64,000 nucleotides of DNA from Halochromatium salexigens (GTDB lineage: Bacteria; Pseudomonadota; Gammaproteobacteria; Chromatiales; Chromatiaceae), in assembly GCF_016653295.1 (NCBI RefSeq), contig NZ_NHSF01000059.1:78162-142161 (forward strand). Direction: 5' to 3'. The notes beneath the pieces were generated by a model. That model made no database searches. It had not been told where the DNA came from and saw only the letters and a list, made by a program, of their open reading frames with translations. The translations under genes were made by a program, and so were the position numbers. This document shows, in pieces, positions 21,996 to 29,481 of the stretch. Each line of letters starts with the position of its first letter. The stretch's first letter is position 1.

Positions 21996-23585
21996 ATGAA
22001 CGACACCGCCGACAGCCTCGCCCAACTCCATGTGCGCGCCGCCACCCCGCGCGACGTTCCCGCCATCCGCGCCCTGTTCGAGCGCGCCTATGCCGGCAGC
22101 GGGGTCAGCAGCTACAGCGCGGCGATGCTGCGCGGTCAGATCAACAAGTTTGCCGAGGGCCAATTCGTCGCCGAGTACCACGAGGATGAGGGCGCGCGCC
22201 TGATCGGCTTCTGCTCCAGCTTCCTGGTCAGCGGCGAGATCGCCCTGAAGCCGCACGGCTGGAACTGGATCACCGGCAGCGGCTACGCCTCGCGCCACGA
22301 CCCGGATGGCGATTACCTCTATGGCATGGAGGTCTGCGTCGATCCCGAATACCGCGGGCTGCGGATCGGCCAGCGCCTCTACGACGAGCGCAAGAAGCTG
22401 GTCCAGTCGCTGGCGCTCAAGGGCATCATCTACGGCGGTCGCCTCCCCTCGCTGGACGCCGCGCTGACACGCGATGAGGACCCCTACGAGAGCCCGCAAG
22501 CCTATGTCGAGGCGGTGGTGGAAGGCCGCGAGCGCGATCCGGTGCTGACCTTCCAGTTGCGCAACGACTTCCAGGTCATCGGCCTGATGCCGGGCTACTG
22601 GCCCGAGGACAAGCAATCGCGCGGCTACGGGGTGCATTTGCTGTGGCGCAACCCACACGCGCCGGACGAGGAGGAGGAGGCGCGCGCCAAGCACTATGGC
22701 GGTCGGCTGATGGATACAGTGCGCGTCGCCACCGTCCAGTATCAGCAGCGGCGGGTCAAATCGTTCGACGAATTCCTCGACATGCTGCGCTACTTCGTCG
22801 ACGTCACCGCCGACTATCGCGCCGACTTCTGCGTCTTCCCGGAGCTGTTCTCGTTGCAATTGCTCTCGATGGAGGATCAGGAACTCTCACCGGCCGAGGC
22901 CATCGAGGCCCTCACGCATTACACCGATCCGATCAAGGACGCGCTGCGCGAGATGGCGATGCGCTACAACATCAACATCATCGCCGGCTCGCATCCGACC
23001 AAGATGGACAACGGCCGGGTCGAGAACATTTGCTATATCTGCCTGCGCAGCGGCGAGGTCCATGAGCAGGCCAAGATCCATCCGACCCCGAACGAGGTCT
23101 ACTGGTGGAACATCGAGGGCGGCAACGAGCTGGCCGCGATCAACACCGACTGTGGCCCCATCGGCGTGCTGATCTGTTACGACGCCGAGTTCCCGGAGCT
23201 AGCCCGGCATCTGGTCGATCAGGGCGCGAACATCATCTTCGTGCCCTTCTGCACCGATGAGCGCCAATCCTATCTGCGGGTGCGCTACTGCGGTCAGGCA
23301 CGCGCGGTCGAGAACCAATGCTATGTCGTCATGTCCGGCAACTGCGGCAATCTGCCCAACGTCGCCAACATGGACATCCAGTACGCGCAGAGCTGTATCC
23401 TGACGCCTTGCGACTTCCCCTTCGCGCGCGATGGCATCGCCGCCGATACCACGCCCAATGTTGAGACCGTCGCCTTCGCCGATCTCGGGCTCAAGGCGCT
23501 GCGCGAGGCGCGCAACTCCGGTACCGTGCAAAACCTCAAGGATCGCCGCCATGATCTCTACACCACGGTTTGGCGCGAGCGTTAG
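21996..23585 (+). CDS. GNAT acetyltransferase-nitrilase fusion
   Basis: 529 residues from MNDTADSLAQLHV. Residues 1-215 form a GNAT domain (VCVDPEYRGLRIGQRLYDER is the acetyl-CoA loop). Residues 235-520 form a carbon-nitrogen hydrolase with Glu in DFCVFPELFS, Lys in HEQAKIHPTP and Cys in GVLICYDAEFPE, a complete catalytic triad. This fusion is widespread, but its substrate is not known to me. The in-frame extension upstream (to 21705) overlaps the preceding gene and is rejected. Confidence 0.9.
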   Translation: MNDTADSLAQLHVRAATPRDVPAIRALFERAYAGSGVSSYSAAMLRGQINKFAEGQFVAEYHEDEGARLIGFCSSFLVSGEIALKPHGWNWITGSGYASRHDPDGDYLYGMEVCVDPEYRGLRIGQRLYDERKKLVQSLALKGIIYGGRLPSLDAALTRDEDPYESPQAYVEAVVEGRERDPVLTFQLRNDFQVIGLMPGYWPEDKQSRGYGVHLLWRNPHAPDEEEEARAKHYGGRLMDTVRVATVQYQQRRVKSFDEFLDMLRYFVDVTADYRADFCVFPELFSLQLLSMEDQELSPAEAIEALTHYTDPIKDALREMAMRYNINIIAGSHPTKMDNGRVENICYICLRSGEVHEQAKIHPTPNEVYWWNIEGGNELAAINTDCGPIGVLICYDAEFPELARHLVDQGANIIFVPFCTDERQSYLRVRYCGQARAVENQCYVVMSGNCGNLPNVANMDIQYAQSCILTPCDFPFARDGIAADTTPNVETVAFADLGLKALREARNSGTVQNLKDRRHDLYTTVWRER

Positions 23586-23693
23586 TCGCGACAGCTCAGG
23601 ATGCCACTGAGCTTTTCCGACCTCGGCGCGAGGAGCGTCGGTCGAGGTCGCATCGGCCGGGCATGGCCCGACAGACACCGGCAGCAGCCAGCG

Positions 23694-24452
23694 ATGCGCG
23701 CCCGCCTGAACGCACTCGAACGCCTCGGCCTGGCAGCGGTGACGCTCCTGCTCTGCCTGCAACTCTACCTCGGCATCCTCTTGGGCCGCGCCCAACTCGA
23801 TCTGCCGGCGCTCGCGCGCGCGTTGCGCCAAGCCGGGCTCTCGGTGCTGCCGGCGCTGACCCTGGTCGCTGCCGCCGCTGGCGTCATCCTTGGCCATCAG
23901 GCGGCGCGGTTGCTCGCCGAGATCGACCTGCCCAGCCTGATCCTGGTGCCGGTGATCTACGCGGTGGTGATGGAGCTGATCCCGCTGTTGGTCGGGGTCC
24001 TGGTCGCGGGTCGGGCCGGTGTCGCGCTCGCCGCGCGGCAAGCGACGCTGGTCTCCAGCGGCAAAGTCGATGGGCTGTTGGTGAGCGGCATCAACCCGAT
24101 CCAGTTCACCACCGGGCCGGTGCTGCCGGCGATGCTGGCGATGTCCTTCGCGCTCTGCGTGTGGGGCAATCTGGTCGCGCTGAGCGCGGCGCTGCTCTGG
24201 CTGTGGGTGGTGGCCGATGTGCCGCTCTATCTCTTCAATGATGCGCTGCGCCAAGCCCTGGCTCCGAGCGATCTGCTCGAGGCCCTGGGCAAGCCACTCC
24301 TGTTCGCGCTCGTGATCGCCTTGATCGCCACCACCAACGGCATCGCCGCCGGCCGCGACGTGGCTGGTGTCAGCCAGGCCGCGACCGATACCATGATCGG
24401 TGCCGTGACCGCGATCCTGCTCATCGACCTCGCCTTCGTGCTGATGCGCTGA
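23694..24452 (+). CDS. MlaE/YrbE-type ABC permease
   Basis: 252 residues from MRARLNALERLG; a start at 23601 is possible but adds an atypical basic leader. About five membrane helices and the family pattern MELIPLLVGVLVAGRAGVAL and SGKVDGLLVSGINP match MlaE-like permeases of MCE lipid transporters. Its stop (TGA) overlaps ATGGCGAAC, the former start of the ATPase gene. The genuine ATPase, MCE and lipoprotein genes now lie 13.3 kb away at 37749-40294, so the operon has been split by an insertion exactly at this junction. Confidence 0.85.
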   Translation: MRARLNALERLGLAAVTLLLCLQLYLGILLGRAQLDLPALARALRQAGLSVLPALTLVAAAAGVILGHQAARLLAEIDLPSLILVPVIYAVVMELIPLLVGVLVAGRAGVALAARQATLVSSGKVDGLLVSGINPIQFTTGPVLPAMLAMSFALCVWGNLVALSAALLWLWVVADVPLYLFNDALRQALAPSDLLEALGKPLLFALVIALIATTNGIAAGRDVAGVSQAATDTMIGAVTAILLIDLAFVLMR

Positions 24453-24455
24453 TGG
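24410..24455 (+). repeat. Left 46-bp direct repeat of the accessory island
   Basis: It is identical base for base to 37688-37733. It begins CGCGATCCTGCTC and ends GCGCTGATGG. It covers the last 14 codons and stop of the MlaE-like gene and the ATG of the following ORF. Bases just outside differ (C versus G on the left, C versus T on the right). Confidence 0.93.
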
Positions 24456-24459
24456 CGAA

Positions 24460-24721
24460 CCTCCCAGCGACGTTTCAGAGACTTGCCGACAACATGTGGC
24501 ATGCGGGTGTCGATGCGCCCCAACGCGGCGCTGAGTCGGTTGCGGGTGGTCTCGAGGTGGGCCTGTTCTTGGGATTCGGTCCCTGAGCTGAACAACGGAT
24601 ATCTCGGGTTTCGGTGCCGATAGCCGAGGATGATCTGTGCCTGGAATTCCACCAGTGCGGCCTTGCCGTTCGGATTGTGCGCTGCCGTGAACAGCACATT
24701 GGCGTCTAGGAACACGCGCAT
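24460..24721 (-). pseudogene. Truncated PIN-domain (VapC-type) toxin
   Basis: It starts MRVFLDANVLFTAAHNPNGK, a PIN N-terminus with the first acidic residue (D in FLDANV). Similarity to PIN domains stops after about 26 residues (KAALVEF). The frame then runs on across the island boundary to 24227, antisense to the permease, without the later acidic residues. It is therefore 3'-truncated, probably when the island was formed. It overlaps its antitoxin by one base (TGATG). Confidence 0.6.
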
Positions 24722-24969
24722 CAGGTGTTTTGCAGACGCTCGAGAATCCGTCTGCGCTCACCGGCCGAGAGCGCATCGGCGCGGTCCCATTCGGCGATCT
24801 GCGCATCCGTGTAGTGCTCAAGCTCCAACACCGCGGCGGGTTTCAGCCGCAATTCGCCTCCGCATTCCTCAACGATCACGGCGCCACCCGGCTTGATCCC
24901 CAGATGCTTGCGCATGCCTGCGGGCAGGGTGACTTGCCCGCGACTGGAAACCGTCAGGACTTCACGCAT
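24721..24969 (-). CDS. AbrB/SpoVT-type antitoxin
   Basis: 82 residues. MREVLTVSSRGQVTLPAGMR then KHLGIKPGGAVIVEE is the swapped-hairpin AbrB DNA-binding fold used by VapB/MazE antitoxins. A C-terminal helical tail (DADALSAGERRRI-like region) would bind the toxin. It precedes the truncated PIN toxin with a one-base overlap. The antitoxin looks intact while the toxin does not. Confidence 0.8.
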   Translation of the reverse strand: MREVLTVSSRGQVTLPAGMRKHLGIKPGGAVIVEECGGELRLKPAAVLELEHYTDAQIAEWDRADALSAGERRRILERLQNT

Positions 24970-25282
24970 CGGATGCTCCGATTGTCTGAATGTCAGGATT
25001 GCAGATTAGCAGAAGCGGGTAGGCCGTGCGCGGCTCGACGACGGGCGTGTCAGGGTCTTGATCGGCGGCCGGCGACTGGCGCAGCGCGCGGATGGAGGCC
25101 AGCTTGCGGTAGGTGACGGAGTGGCTGTTGAGCTCGTCGAGCGCCCAGGCGTCGAAGACGGCGCCGCTGGCCTTGAAGCTGAGCAGGTTGTGGGCGACGA
25201 GGTCTTCGAGTCCGTCGGGACGCGGCTCCGGGGAGCCAGCGCGCTGAACCGCTTGCGGACAACCCAATTCGGTAATCTCCAA
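24962..25282 (-). pseudogene. Gene fragment of unknown family
   Basis: The frame from about 25230 to 24962 has protein-like composition (DGLEDLVAHNLLSFK, AVFDAWALDELNSHSVTYRK, VEPRTAYPLLLICNPD). Its stop overlaps the antitoxin start by 8 bases, as in an operon. Its 5' part is fused out of frame to the RelE remnant, so only the 3' end of a former gene seems present. I do not recognise the family. Confidence 0.35.
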
Positions 25283-25454
25283 CTCTGATGCGGTAGAAGC
25301 CGGATGCGCCGGCGAGCTTTCTTAGCTCAGTAATTGCGTCCAGCGCGTCAGCGGTTTCCATCTGCTCAAGCACCGTTTTTACTGCAGCAAGCACGGCCCG
25401 GTCTCGAATCTTCTTCAGGTCACGCACAAAGCTCGACCGAAAAGTGACCTTCAA
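25050..25454 (-). pseudogene. Chimeric RelE/ParE toxin remnant
   Basis: It starts with TTG overlapping the antitoxin stop (TTGA). Residues 1-65 match RelE toxins (MKVTFRSSFVRDLKKI, then AGASGFYRIRVGDYRIGL). The conserved C-terminal strand is missing. The frame continues as an Arg/Pro-rich shadow of the neighbouring fragment. Loss of the C-terminus should inactivate the toxin. The junction lies near 25259. Confidence 0.6.
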
Positions 25455-25504
25455 CCCGCGTCCTCCAGCACCTTGAACACAGACTGATTCTGTTTCGTTA
25501 ACAT
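25451..25504 (-). pseudogene. 3' remnant of the RelE partner antitoxin
   Basis: Reading MLTKQNQSVFKVLEDAG then TGA, this resembles the C-terminal end of a RelE-type antitoxin. Its stop overlaps the toxin start. The upstream part is cut off by the IS607-family element, whose end motif starts at about 25497. Confidence 0.4.
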
Positions 25505-25507
25505 ACG

Positions 25508-26659
25508 CTAACGCGCACCCTCGATGAGGATGGGTGAATCCACCAAAGCCCGCAGGAAAATCCCACGAGCGCCATTCTCGTCGCGTTCCATTTCGATACC
25601 GTTCGAGCGAATGACCTTTGCAGCACCGATGTTGACGATCTCACCCGTCCAGCTCGCTGTCTTCGATGTGTACGCCTCGCAGACGCGCACCAGCGTCTTC
25701 CCACGTTCGATGCACTTCTGCTCGAGCCGTTGGCTGAACCGAAAGTGTGCAAACGAGAGGAGGCTGCGGACGGACTTACGGCGGAGCTTTCGCCCAGCCT
25801 TTGTCGTCATCTGCTTGGTCTCAAACGTCGGCAGCAGGATGACATCGAAGTTATCCGTTAGAAAACGAGCGACTTTCCAATGGAGTTCGTCGATCAGTTG
25901 CTTGATCTTGCGTCGGATGGCATCGGCCGCTCTCGTAAAAGACAGGCGTTTGCGTTTCCCTTCCGCTTTGTCGCGACGAGACAAGAGACGGTCCAGATGA
26001 TGCGCTAGACGCACGATCCTCTGGAAATCGTCTTGCCCTAGATGACCGGCGTGATGGTCGCTAAAGAATGTCTGGAATGTTCTCACCCCCGGGTCAAGGG
26101 CCACCAGACGGCCTTGGTTCTCGGCTGCATCTGATTCTTTTAGAACCGGGAGGGAGACGTACCACTTGTTGGCAAACTTGATGACGCGACCATCACGCAG
26201 ACTCATCGGTAGCGCCTCTGCGAATTTGACTTCGCCCAAGGCGCTAACGTTGAACCCACGTCTGTCCTTTGACCACTGATCATTCCTGAGAAAGAACGAT
26301 TGCTGCGCATCCTTGCGGGATTTGTAGCGGCACCGGCTGAACTCGCCCGTGCGCTTGAACGTTGCGATCGCTTGTTTGATGGTCTGGCAGGCTTCTGCGA
26401 CAGCACCATCGCGGATGGCTCGCGGACAGTCCTTTGTCCAGGGATATTCCTCAGCTAGATGGGGGATCAGGTACTTCTTGATCGCCATGAAGTTCGGGTG
26501 GACGATCCGAAGATTCAGCAGCCAAATCGTCTCGTTGTAGACGAACCGATAGGTGCCGATCCAGGCGTTCAGCCGCTTCTCTTGCGAGCGCGTGGGTCGC
26601 ATTCGGATGCGCTTCGCCCGTGTGATCGGTTCGTCTGTCTTGTCCGCCAGCGAAGCCAT
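25508..26659 (-). CDS. tnpB: TnpB RNA-guided nuclease of the IS607-family element
   Basis: 383 residues from MASLADKTDEP; the longer frame to 27115 is a shadow over tnpA. RuvC residues are visible: Asp in LVALDPGVRTFQTF, Glu in VILLPTFETKQM, Asp in MERDENGARGIF. The zinc-ribbon cysteines of most TnpB proteins are absent: the segment reads AYTSKTASWTGEIVNIG then AAKVIRSNGIE. This Cys-poor form occurs in part of the IS607-linked TnpB family. TnpB proteins cut DNA guided by an omega RNA from the element end, which would lie around the tnpB stop here. Confidence 0.85.
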   Translation of the reverse strand: MASLADKTDEPITRAKRIRMRPTRSQEKRLNAWIGTYRFVYNETIWLLNLRIVHPNFMAIKKYLIPHLAEEYPWTKDCPRAIRDGAVAEACQTIKQAIATFKRTGEFSRCRYKSRKDAQQSFFLRNDQWSKDRRGFNVSALGEVKFAEALPMSLRDGRVIKFANKWYVSLPVLKESDAAENQGRLVALDPGVRTFQTFFSDHHAGHLGQDDFQRIVRLAHHLDRLLSRRDKAEGKRKRLSFTRAADAIRRKIKQLIDELHWKVARFLTDNFDVILLPTFETKQMTTKAGRKLRRKSVRSLLSFAHFRFSQRLEQKCIERGKTLVRVCEAYTSKTASWTGEIVNIGAAKVIRSNGIEMERDENGARGIFLRALVDSPILIEGAR

Positions 26660-27164
26660 GAAGGATGGCCAGTAGGTCTTCGGCGAGTTCGCGTTCGGGT
26701 TCTCTTTGATGGTCACTGAGAACCACGAGTTCGCTGCCGCAGTCGCGGATAATCCACTCAATGAGGTCACATCCGACACGGGCGAGTCGGTCCTTGTGGG
26801 CAACCACAACCGTGAGCTTCTCTCCGCGCAGGACGCGTCCCAGTACGGATTGAAGCCCTTGACGCTGATCGTTGAGGGCGGAGCCGATGTCTTGGACGAT
26901 GTCGGCTTCGGGGAAGCGTTCTCGCATCGACTGGACTTGTCGCTCGAGGTCGGGCTTCTGCGCGGGCGAAGACGCGCGGCAATAGCAGACGACAGTGGGC
27001 GTGGTCTCGACGGTGGCTCCAAGGTAGGAGTCGACATCGAACCGACGCTGCCCGCTGGCAGTGCGGTAGGTGCTAATGCGTCCTTCGTCGGCATATTTTC
27101 GGAGGGTGTTGGCATGGAGTCCTAGGATCTTAGAGGCTTCTCGTGAGGGTACATACCTTGGCAT
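26451..27164 (-). CDS. tnpA: IS607-type serine recombinase TnpA
   Basis: 237 residues. A MerR-like HTH (PSREASKILGLHANTLRKYA) is followed by a small serine-recombinase domain with the nucleophile region VVCYCRASSPAQKPDLERQ and the conserved VVAHKDRLARVG. The C-terminus after ELAEDLLAILHGF extends into an Arg-rich sequence overlapping tnpB by 209 bp. Either this is a natural overlap or the original end was lost by frameshift. It catalyses excision and insertion of the element. Confidence 0.85.
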   Translation of the reverse strand: MPRYVPSREASKILGLHANTLRKYADEGRISTYRTASGQRRFDVDSYLGATVETTPTVVCYCRASSPAQKPDLERQVQSMRERFPEADIVQDIGSALNDQRQGLQSVLGRVLRGEKLTVVVAHKDRLARVGCDLIEWIIRDCGSELVVLSDHQREPERELAEDLLAILHGFAGGQDRRTDHTGEAHPNATHALAREAAERLDRHLSVRLQRDDLAAESSDRPPELHGDQEVPDPPSS

Positions 27165-27241
27165 GTGCGCTTCGCGTTTGGTTTGTTATGTTGATGTAAG
27201 TTAGTATACTAACACCTGGGTTTTAACTCTGTCTTCATCGC

Positions 27242-27537
27242 TCAAGCCACGTAGCAACTGGTCAATCGGGGGAAGTCCTCTCCGTGGCGGACGATCCATG
27301 CAGACAGCACCGTTGCCGCACCGCGCGCGGTCCGCATCGAAAACCGGACCACATAGACGTCTCCGAATCCATTGTCCCCCTTGGCAATCACCGCAAGAGG
27401 TCGGCGTTGGTCAGCGTGATGCCTAAGGCGGACTCGAACACACGCGCCTTGTGTCGCCCCTCGCCATGGGCTGGATTGAGCACGTAGTCTTCCAGCTTCG
27501 TGCCCAACTCTGCCCGATGTCCGTTTGGAAGGCCCAT
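27242..27537 (-). pseudogene. Frameshifted DUF6883-like protein
   Basis: MGLPNGHRAELGTKLEDYVL then NPAHGEGRHKARVFESALG in one frame ends at TNADLLR plus a stop (27388). The second half (VIAKGDNGFGDVYVVRF, then LSAWIVRHGEDFPRLTS) continues in another frame to 27242. Together they form a DUF6883 domain missing a few residues at the joint. Such domains occur with polymorphic toxins or stand alone. The break and the adjacent IS607 end suggest decay. Confidence 0.6.
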
Positions 27538-27597
27538 TTTGCAACGCCTATCATCGATGCCGGCTAGGAGACCCGATCGCGGCCCCGCTGACGCCAA

Positions 27598-28258
27598 AAA
27601 TGCCGGACTCTCCCAGCGCCCCTAACAAGTCGGGGTCAATGCAGACAATGTTGGAACCTTCCGCCATGCTCGCCGTATATCGACCGCGTTGGCGGAGGTC
27701 GTCGTCGGCCACGCTTTCGCAGGTTGGCAGCAGCCTTTAACCGGTTTCAATCACAGTTCATCGCTCGAGTCTAGCAGTTCGAGGCGATCTTCTACGCGGC
27801 AAAGCTGATGCCAATGGACAACCCGACTCGGTCGCTCCCAAGGTTGACGCGACAAAAAAGCCGATGCGCAGCGAGCTTTCGCAAGTCACACATTGACTCA
27901 AGGCAAAGCAGCCGTTTTTGATCGCCCTGATTGTGCGAACAGCACACGAAGCCTCGCGGCGGATGCGCACCTGCCCTTGTTCACTCGTGGTTGGCGCACT
28001 TCCAATCCGCAAACCGTCAGCAGCACTGTTCGGCTGAGCTGCCATGGGAAGATTTTTCTATGGTTTTAGGAGCGGTCACGGCTAGTGCAACGCTGCTGAA
28101 GTCCCGATACATGCTGACCACTCACACCATTGTCGATATTGGAGCTTGGGCACTTTCTGGTGGTATCGAATCTTTGGCAGCGTTGCACTAGATGCATTAT
28201 GGGTAGCGCCCCCAACCGGCATCAGTGCTGCGAGATCAATGCATGACAAAAGACAAAA
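27598..28258. other. Gene-free stretch with MITE-like element
   Basis: No convincing coding sequence is seen on either strand. ORFs here have biased, non-family composition. The one distinct structure is the inverted-repeat element at 28082-28191. If the DGR reverse transcriptase was once encoded downstream of the template repeat, this is part of the region where a remnant could be expected; I see none. Confidence 0.6.
28082..28191. repeat. 110-bp MITE-like element with 15-bp terminal inverted repeats
   Basis: CTAGTGCAACGCTGC (28082-28096) is the exact reverse complement of GCAGCGTTGCACTAG (28177-28191). The interior, about 80 bp, contains no gene. The outer CTAG could be a target duplication around 11-bp repeats. 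This is typical of a non-autonomous miniature transposon, but no parent element is in the window. Confidence 0.55.
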
Positions 28259-28765
28259 TCACTGTTCCGCACGCATGATGAGGCGAACGCGCTCGCCGCC
28301 GTACTTACTGCCGTAGTCGACGCCGCCATGGACGAAATTGACGTGCCACGCGCTGTACGAATTGCTGGCATACGGCGACGAAGACCAGAACCAGTTAGAG
28401 GGTGTATTCGGAAAAAAATCCTCATTGATCGCTGGATCGTAGCAGCGTCGCTCGACCAGTGACGCCAGCTCATTCTTATTCGGCAGGCGCCACTGATCAC
28501 TGTCGGCAGCTCGCAGCAGCGCCGCTTGCCAGGAGAAGGTCTCGGCGCTGCCGGTGGCGCAGCCCGTCCCGCTCAGCCCTTCCGCGCATTGTTTCCAGAT
28601 CAGCCCGGTCTCCCGATCGGTGACGGTACCGTTACCGTTGTCTCGAAAACGACTGTCGGGAGCGGTCGCGACCACCACCTCGTTGCAGGTCCGCTCGGCG
28701 TGCGTCGCGACCATGAACAGGCTCAAGCCAAGGGCGGTCAGCATGCGCGTCATAAGTCCAGTCAT
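28259..28765 (-). CDS. Secreted DUF1566 protein; DGR target 2
   Basis: 168 residues from MTGLMTRMLTAL, with AGAGAGG 5 bases upstream; 16 extra codons are possible. A signal peptide ends near THA. The DUF1566 domain is complete (RFRDNGNGTVTDRETGLIWK, WRLPNKNELASLVERR). It ends in a DGR variable repeat and the expected VRLIMRAEQ tail. It is a minimal lectin-like display protein. In the usual avd-TR-RT order this gene occupies the place of the reverse transcriptase. Confidence 0.85.
   Translation of the reverse strand: MTGLMTRMLTALGLSLFMVATHAERTCNEVVVATAPDSRFRDNGNGTVTDRETGLIWKQCAEGLSGTGCATGSAETFSWQAALLRAADSDQWRLPNKNELASLVERRCYDPAINEDFFPNTPSNWFWSSSPYASNSYSAWHVNFVHGGVDYGSKYGGERVRLIMRAEQ
28304..28392 (-). 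repeat. DGR variable repeat VR2
   Basis: Aligned without gaps to the 89-bp TR: 15 differences, all at TR adenines (AAC to TAC, CAC, GTC, GGC, GAC; AAA to TAC; AAT to AGT). All non-adenine positions are conserved. It encodes the stretch from WSSSPYA to YGSK in the 168-residue protein. Confidence 0.93.
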
Positions 28766-28918
28766 CTGGGCCTCTCTTCTGTTTCGTGAATTCAATAATG
28801 AGACGCTGGTCAAGCCCGTGCCCGAAGCAACGAACCATCACCAGGGCCAATGTGCAGGTCACGCAAGACACGGCGCTTCATGCTGCCGGGCAGATAGCCC
28901 TCCTCGGCGGCAAACATT

Positions 28919-29007
28919 CTTATTGTTTTTGTTGACGTTGCCATGGTTGAAATTGACGTTCCACGCGTTGTTCGAATTGTTGGCATTCGGCGACGAAGAC
29001 CAGAACC
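28919..29007 (-). repeat. DGR template repeat (TR)
   Basis: Non-coding, adenine-rich copy of the DUF1566 tail: after the constant GGTTCTGGTCTTCGTCGCCG come AAT, AAC and AAA codons at nearly every position that varies in the three targets (30 adenines in 89 bp). Conceptually it reads WSSSPNANNSNNAWNVNF then NHGNVNKNNK. It starts 60 bp after the avd stop, the position seen in Bordetella-phage-type DGRs. Beyond 28919 the sequence no longer resembles the VR 3' ends, so the homology needed to initiate mutagenic homing is not visible. Confidence 0.92.
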
Positions 29008-29066
29008 ATCGAACGCATTACCGATACACTTCGGCTAGCGGGGCGCATCCATTCGGTAGCACCCCG

Positions 29067-29435
29067 TTAGACAGGACATGCCAGGCCCGGCACAAGTGTG
29101 CGCCAACCGCCACTTTGTTTACCGACGGCAACGACCAATTCGCTGATGGCCTGAAAGTGCTTGAAGCTCTGGAAGGCTTGCAATTCCTTGCCAAGCTGGA
29201 TCTGGAGCTTGAGATCATCGACCGCCTCGACTAACTGCGTCACGCGAGCAACCTGATCGTCACCGCGTGGTGCGGCACGACGGACCAACTGGCAAATGGC
29301 CATGGCTTGGCGGCGCAGGTCCGTGCCCAAGGTGTATTTGTGATAGCGCGGAAAGTCGCGCATCGCTTGCTCGATGGCGAGCAGCAGCCGGTTGGCATCA
29401 CGCCAGAGCGGGAAATGCTGCGGCTGTCTCACCAA
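29067..29435 (-). CDS. avd: Avd-type four-helix bundle accessory variability determinant
   Basis: About 122 residues, beginning at TTG (29435) or GTG (29432). RDFPRYHKYTLGTDLRRQA, then AICQLVRRA, LKLQIQLGKELQAFQSF and ISELVVAVGKQSGGW are typical of the basic Avd/S23-like bundle that binds DGR reverse transcriptase and RNA. The C-terminal tail after GGW (RTLVPGLACPV) is atypical and may be altered. It lies 46 bp downstream of DGR target 3 and just upstream of the TR, the classical target-avd-TR order. Confidence 0.88.
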   Translation of the reverse strand: MVRQPQHFPLWRDANRLLLAIEQAMRDFPRYHKYTLGTDLRRQAMAICQLVRRAAPRGDDQVARVTQLVEAVDDLKLQIQLGKELQAFQSFKHFQAISELVVAVGKQSGGWRTLVPGLACPV

Positions 29436-29481
29436 TCACCCGAATCACTGCTGAACGCTAGGTGGCTGACAAAAGGCCAAA

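Larger units (their letters stand above)
25497..27213 (-). mobile_element. IS607-family insertion sequence
   Basis: About 1.7 kb with tnpA (serine recombinase) and tnpB in overlapping order. The ends carry related palindromic motifs. One is GTTAGTATACTAAC at 27200-27213, a perfect palindrome. The other is GTTAACATACGCTAAC at 25497-25512, which contains the tnpB stop. Boundaries are approximate because IS607 elements lack long inverted repeats and make no target duplication. It interrupts an antitoxin gene on one side and lies just downstream of the DUF6883 remnant on the other. Confidence 0.75.

Noticed and set aside
23199-24821. A 540-codon minus-strand ORF across the nitrilase and permease genes
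   Set aside because: Gln/Arg/His-rich shadow crossing two real genes and the island boundary.
26660-27115. N-terminal extension of tnpB to 27115
   Set aside because: It overlaps tnpA in another frame, and TnpB similarity begins only at about 26640.
28060-28191. Possible small protein in the plus frame ending in a hydrophobic stretch
   Set aside because: The stretch is the inside of the inverted-repeat element and has no start signal or family.
28861-29040. The template repeat region as a truncated fourth DUF1566 gene
   Set aside because: There is no upstream DUF1566 sequence in frame, the codons are AAY-biased at exactly the sites varied elsewhere, and it sits beside avd; a DGR template explains it better.
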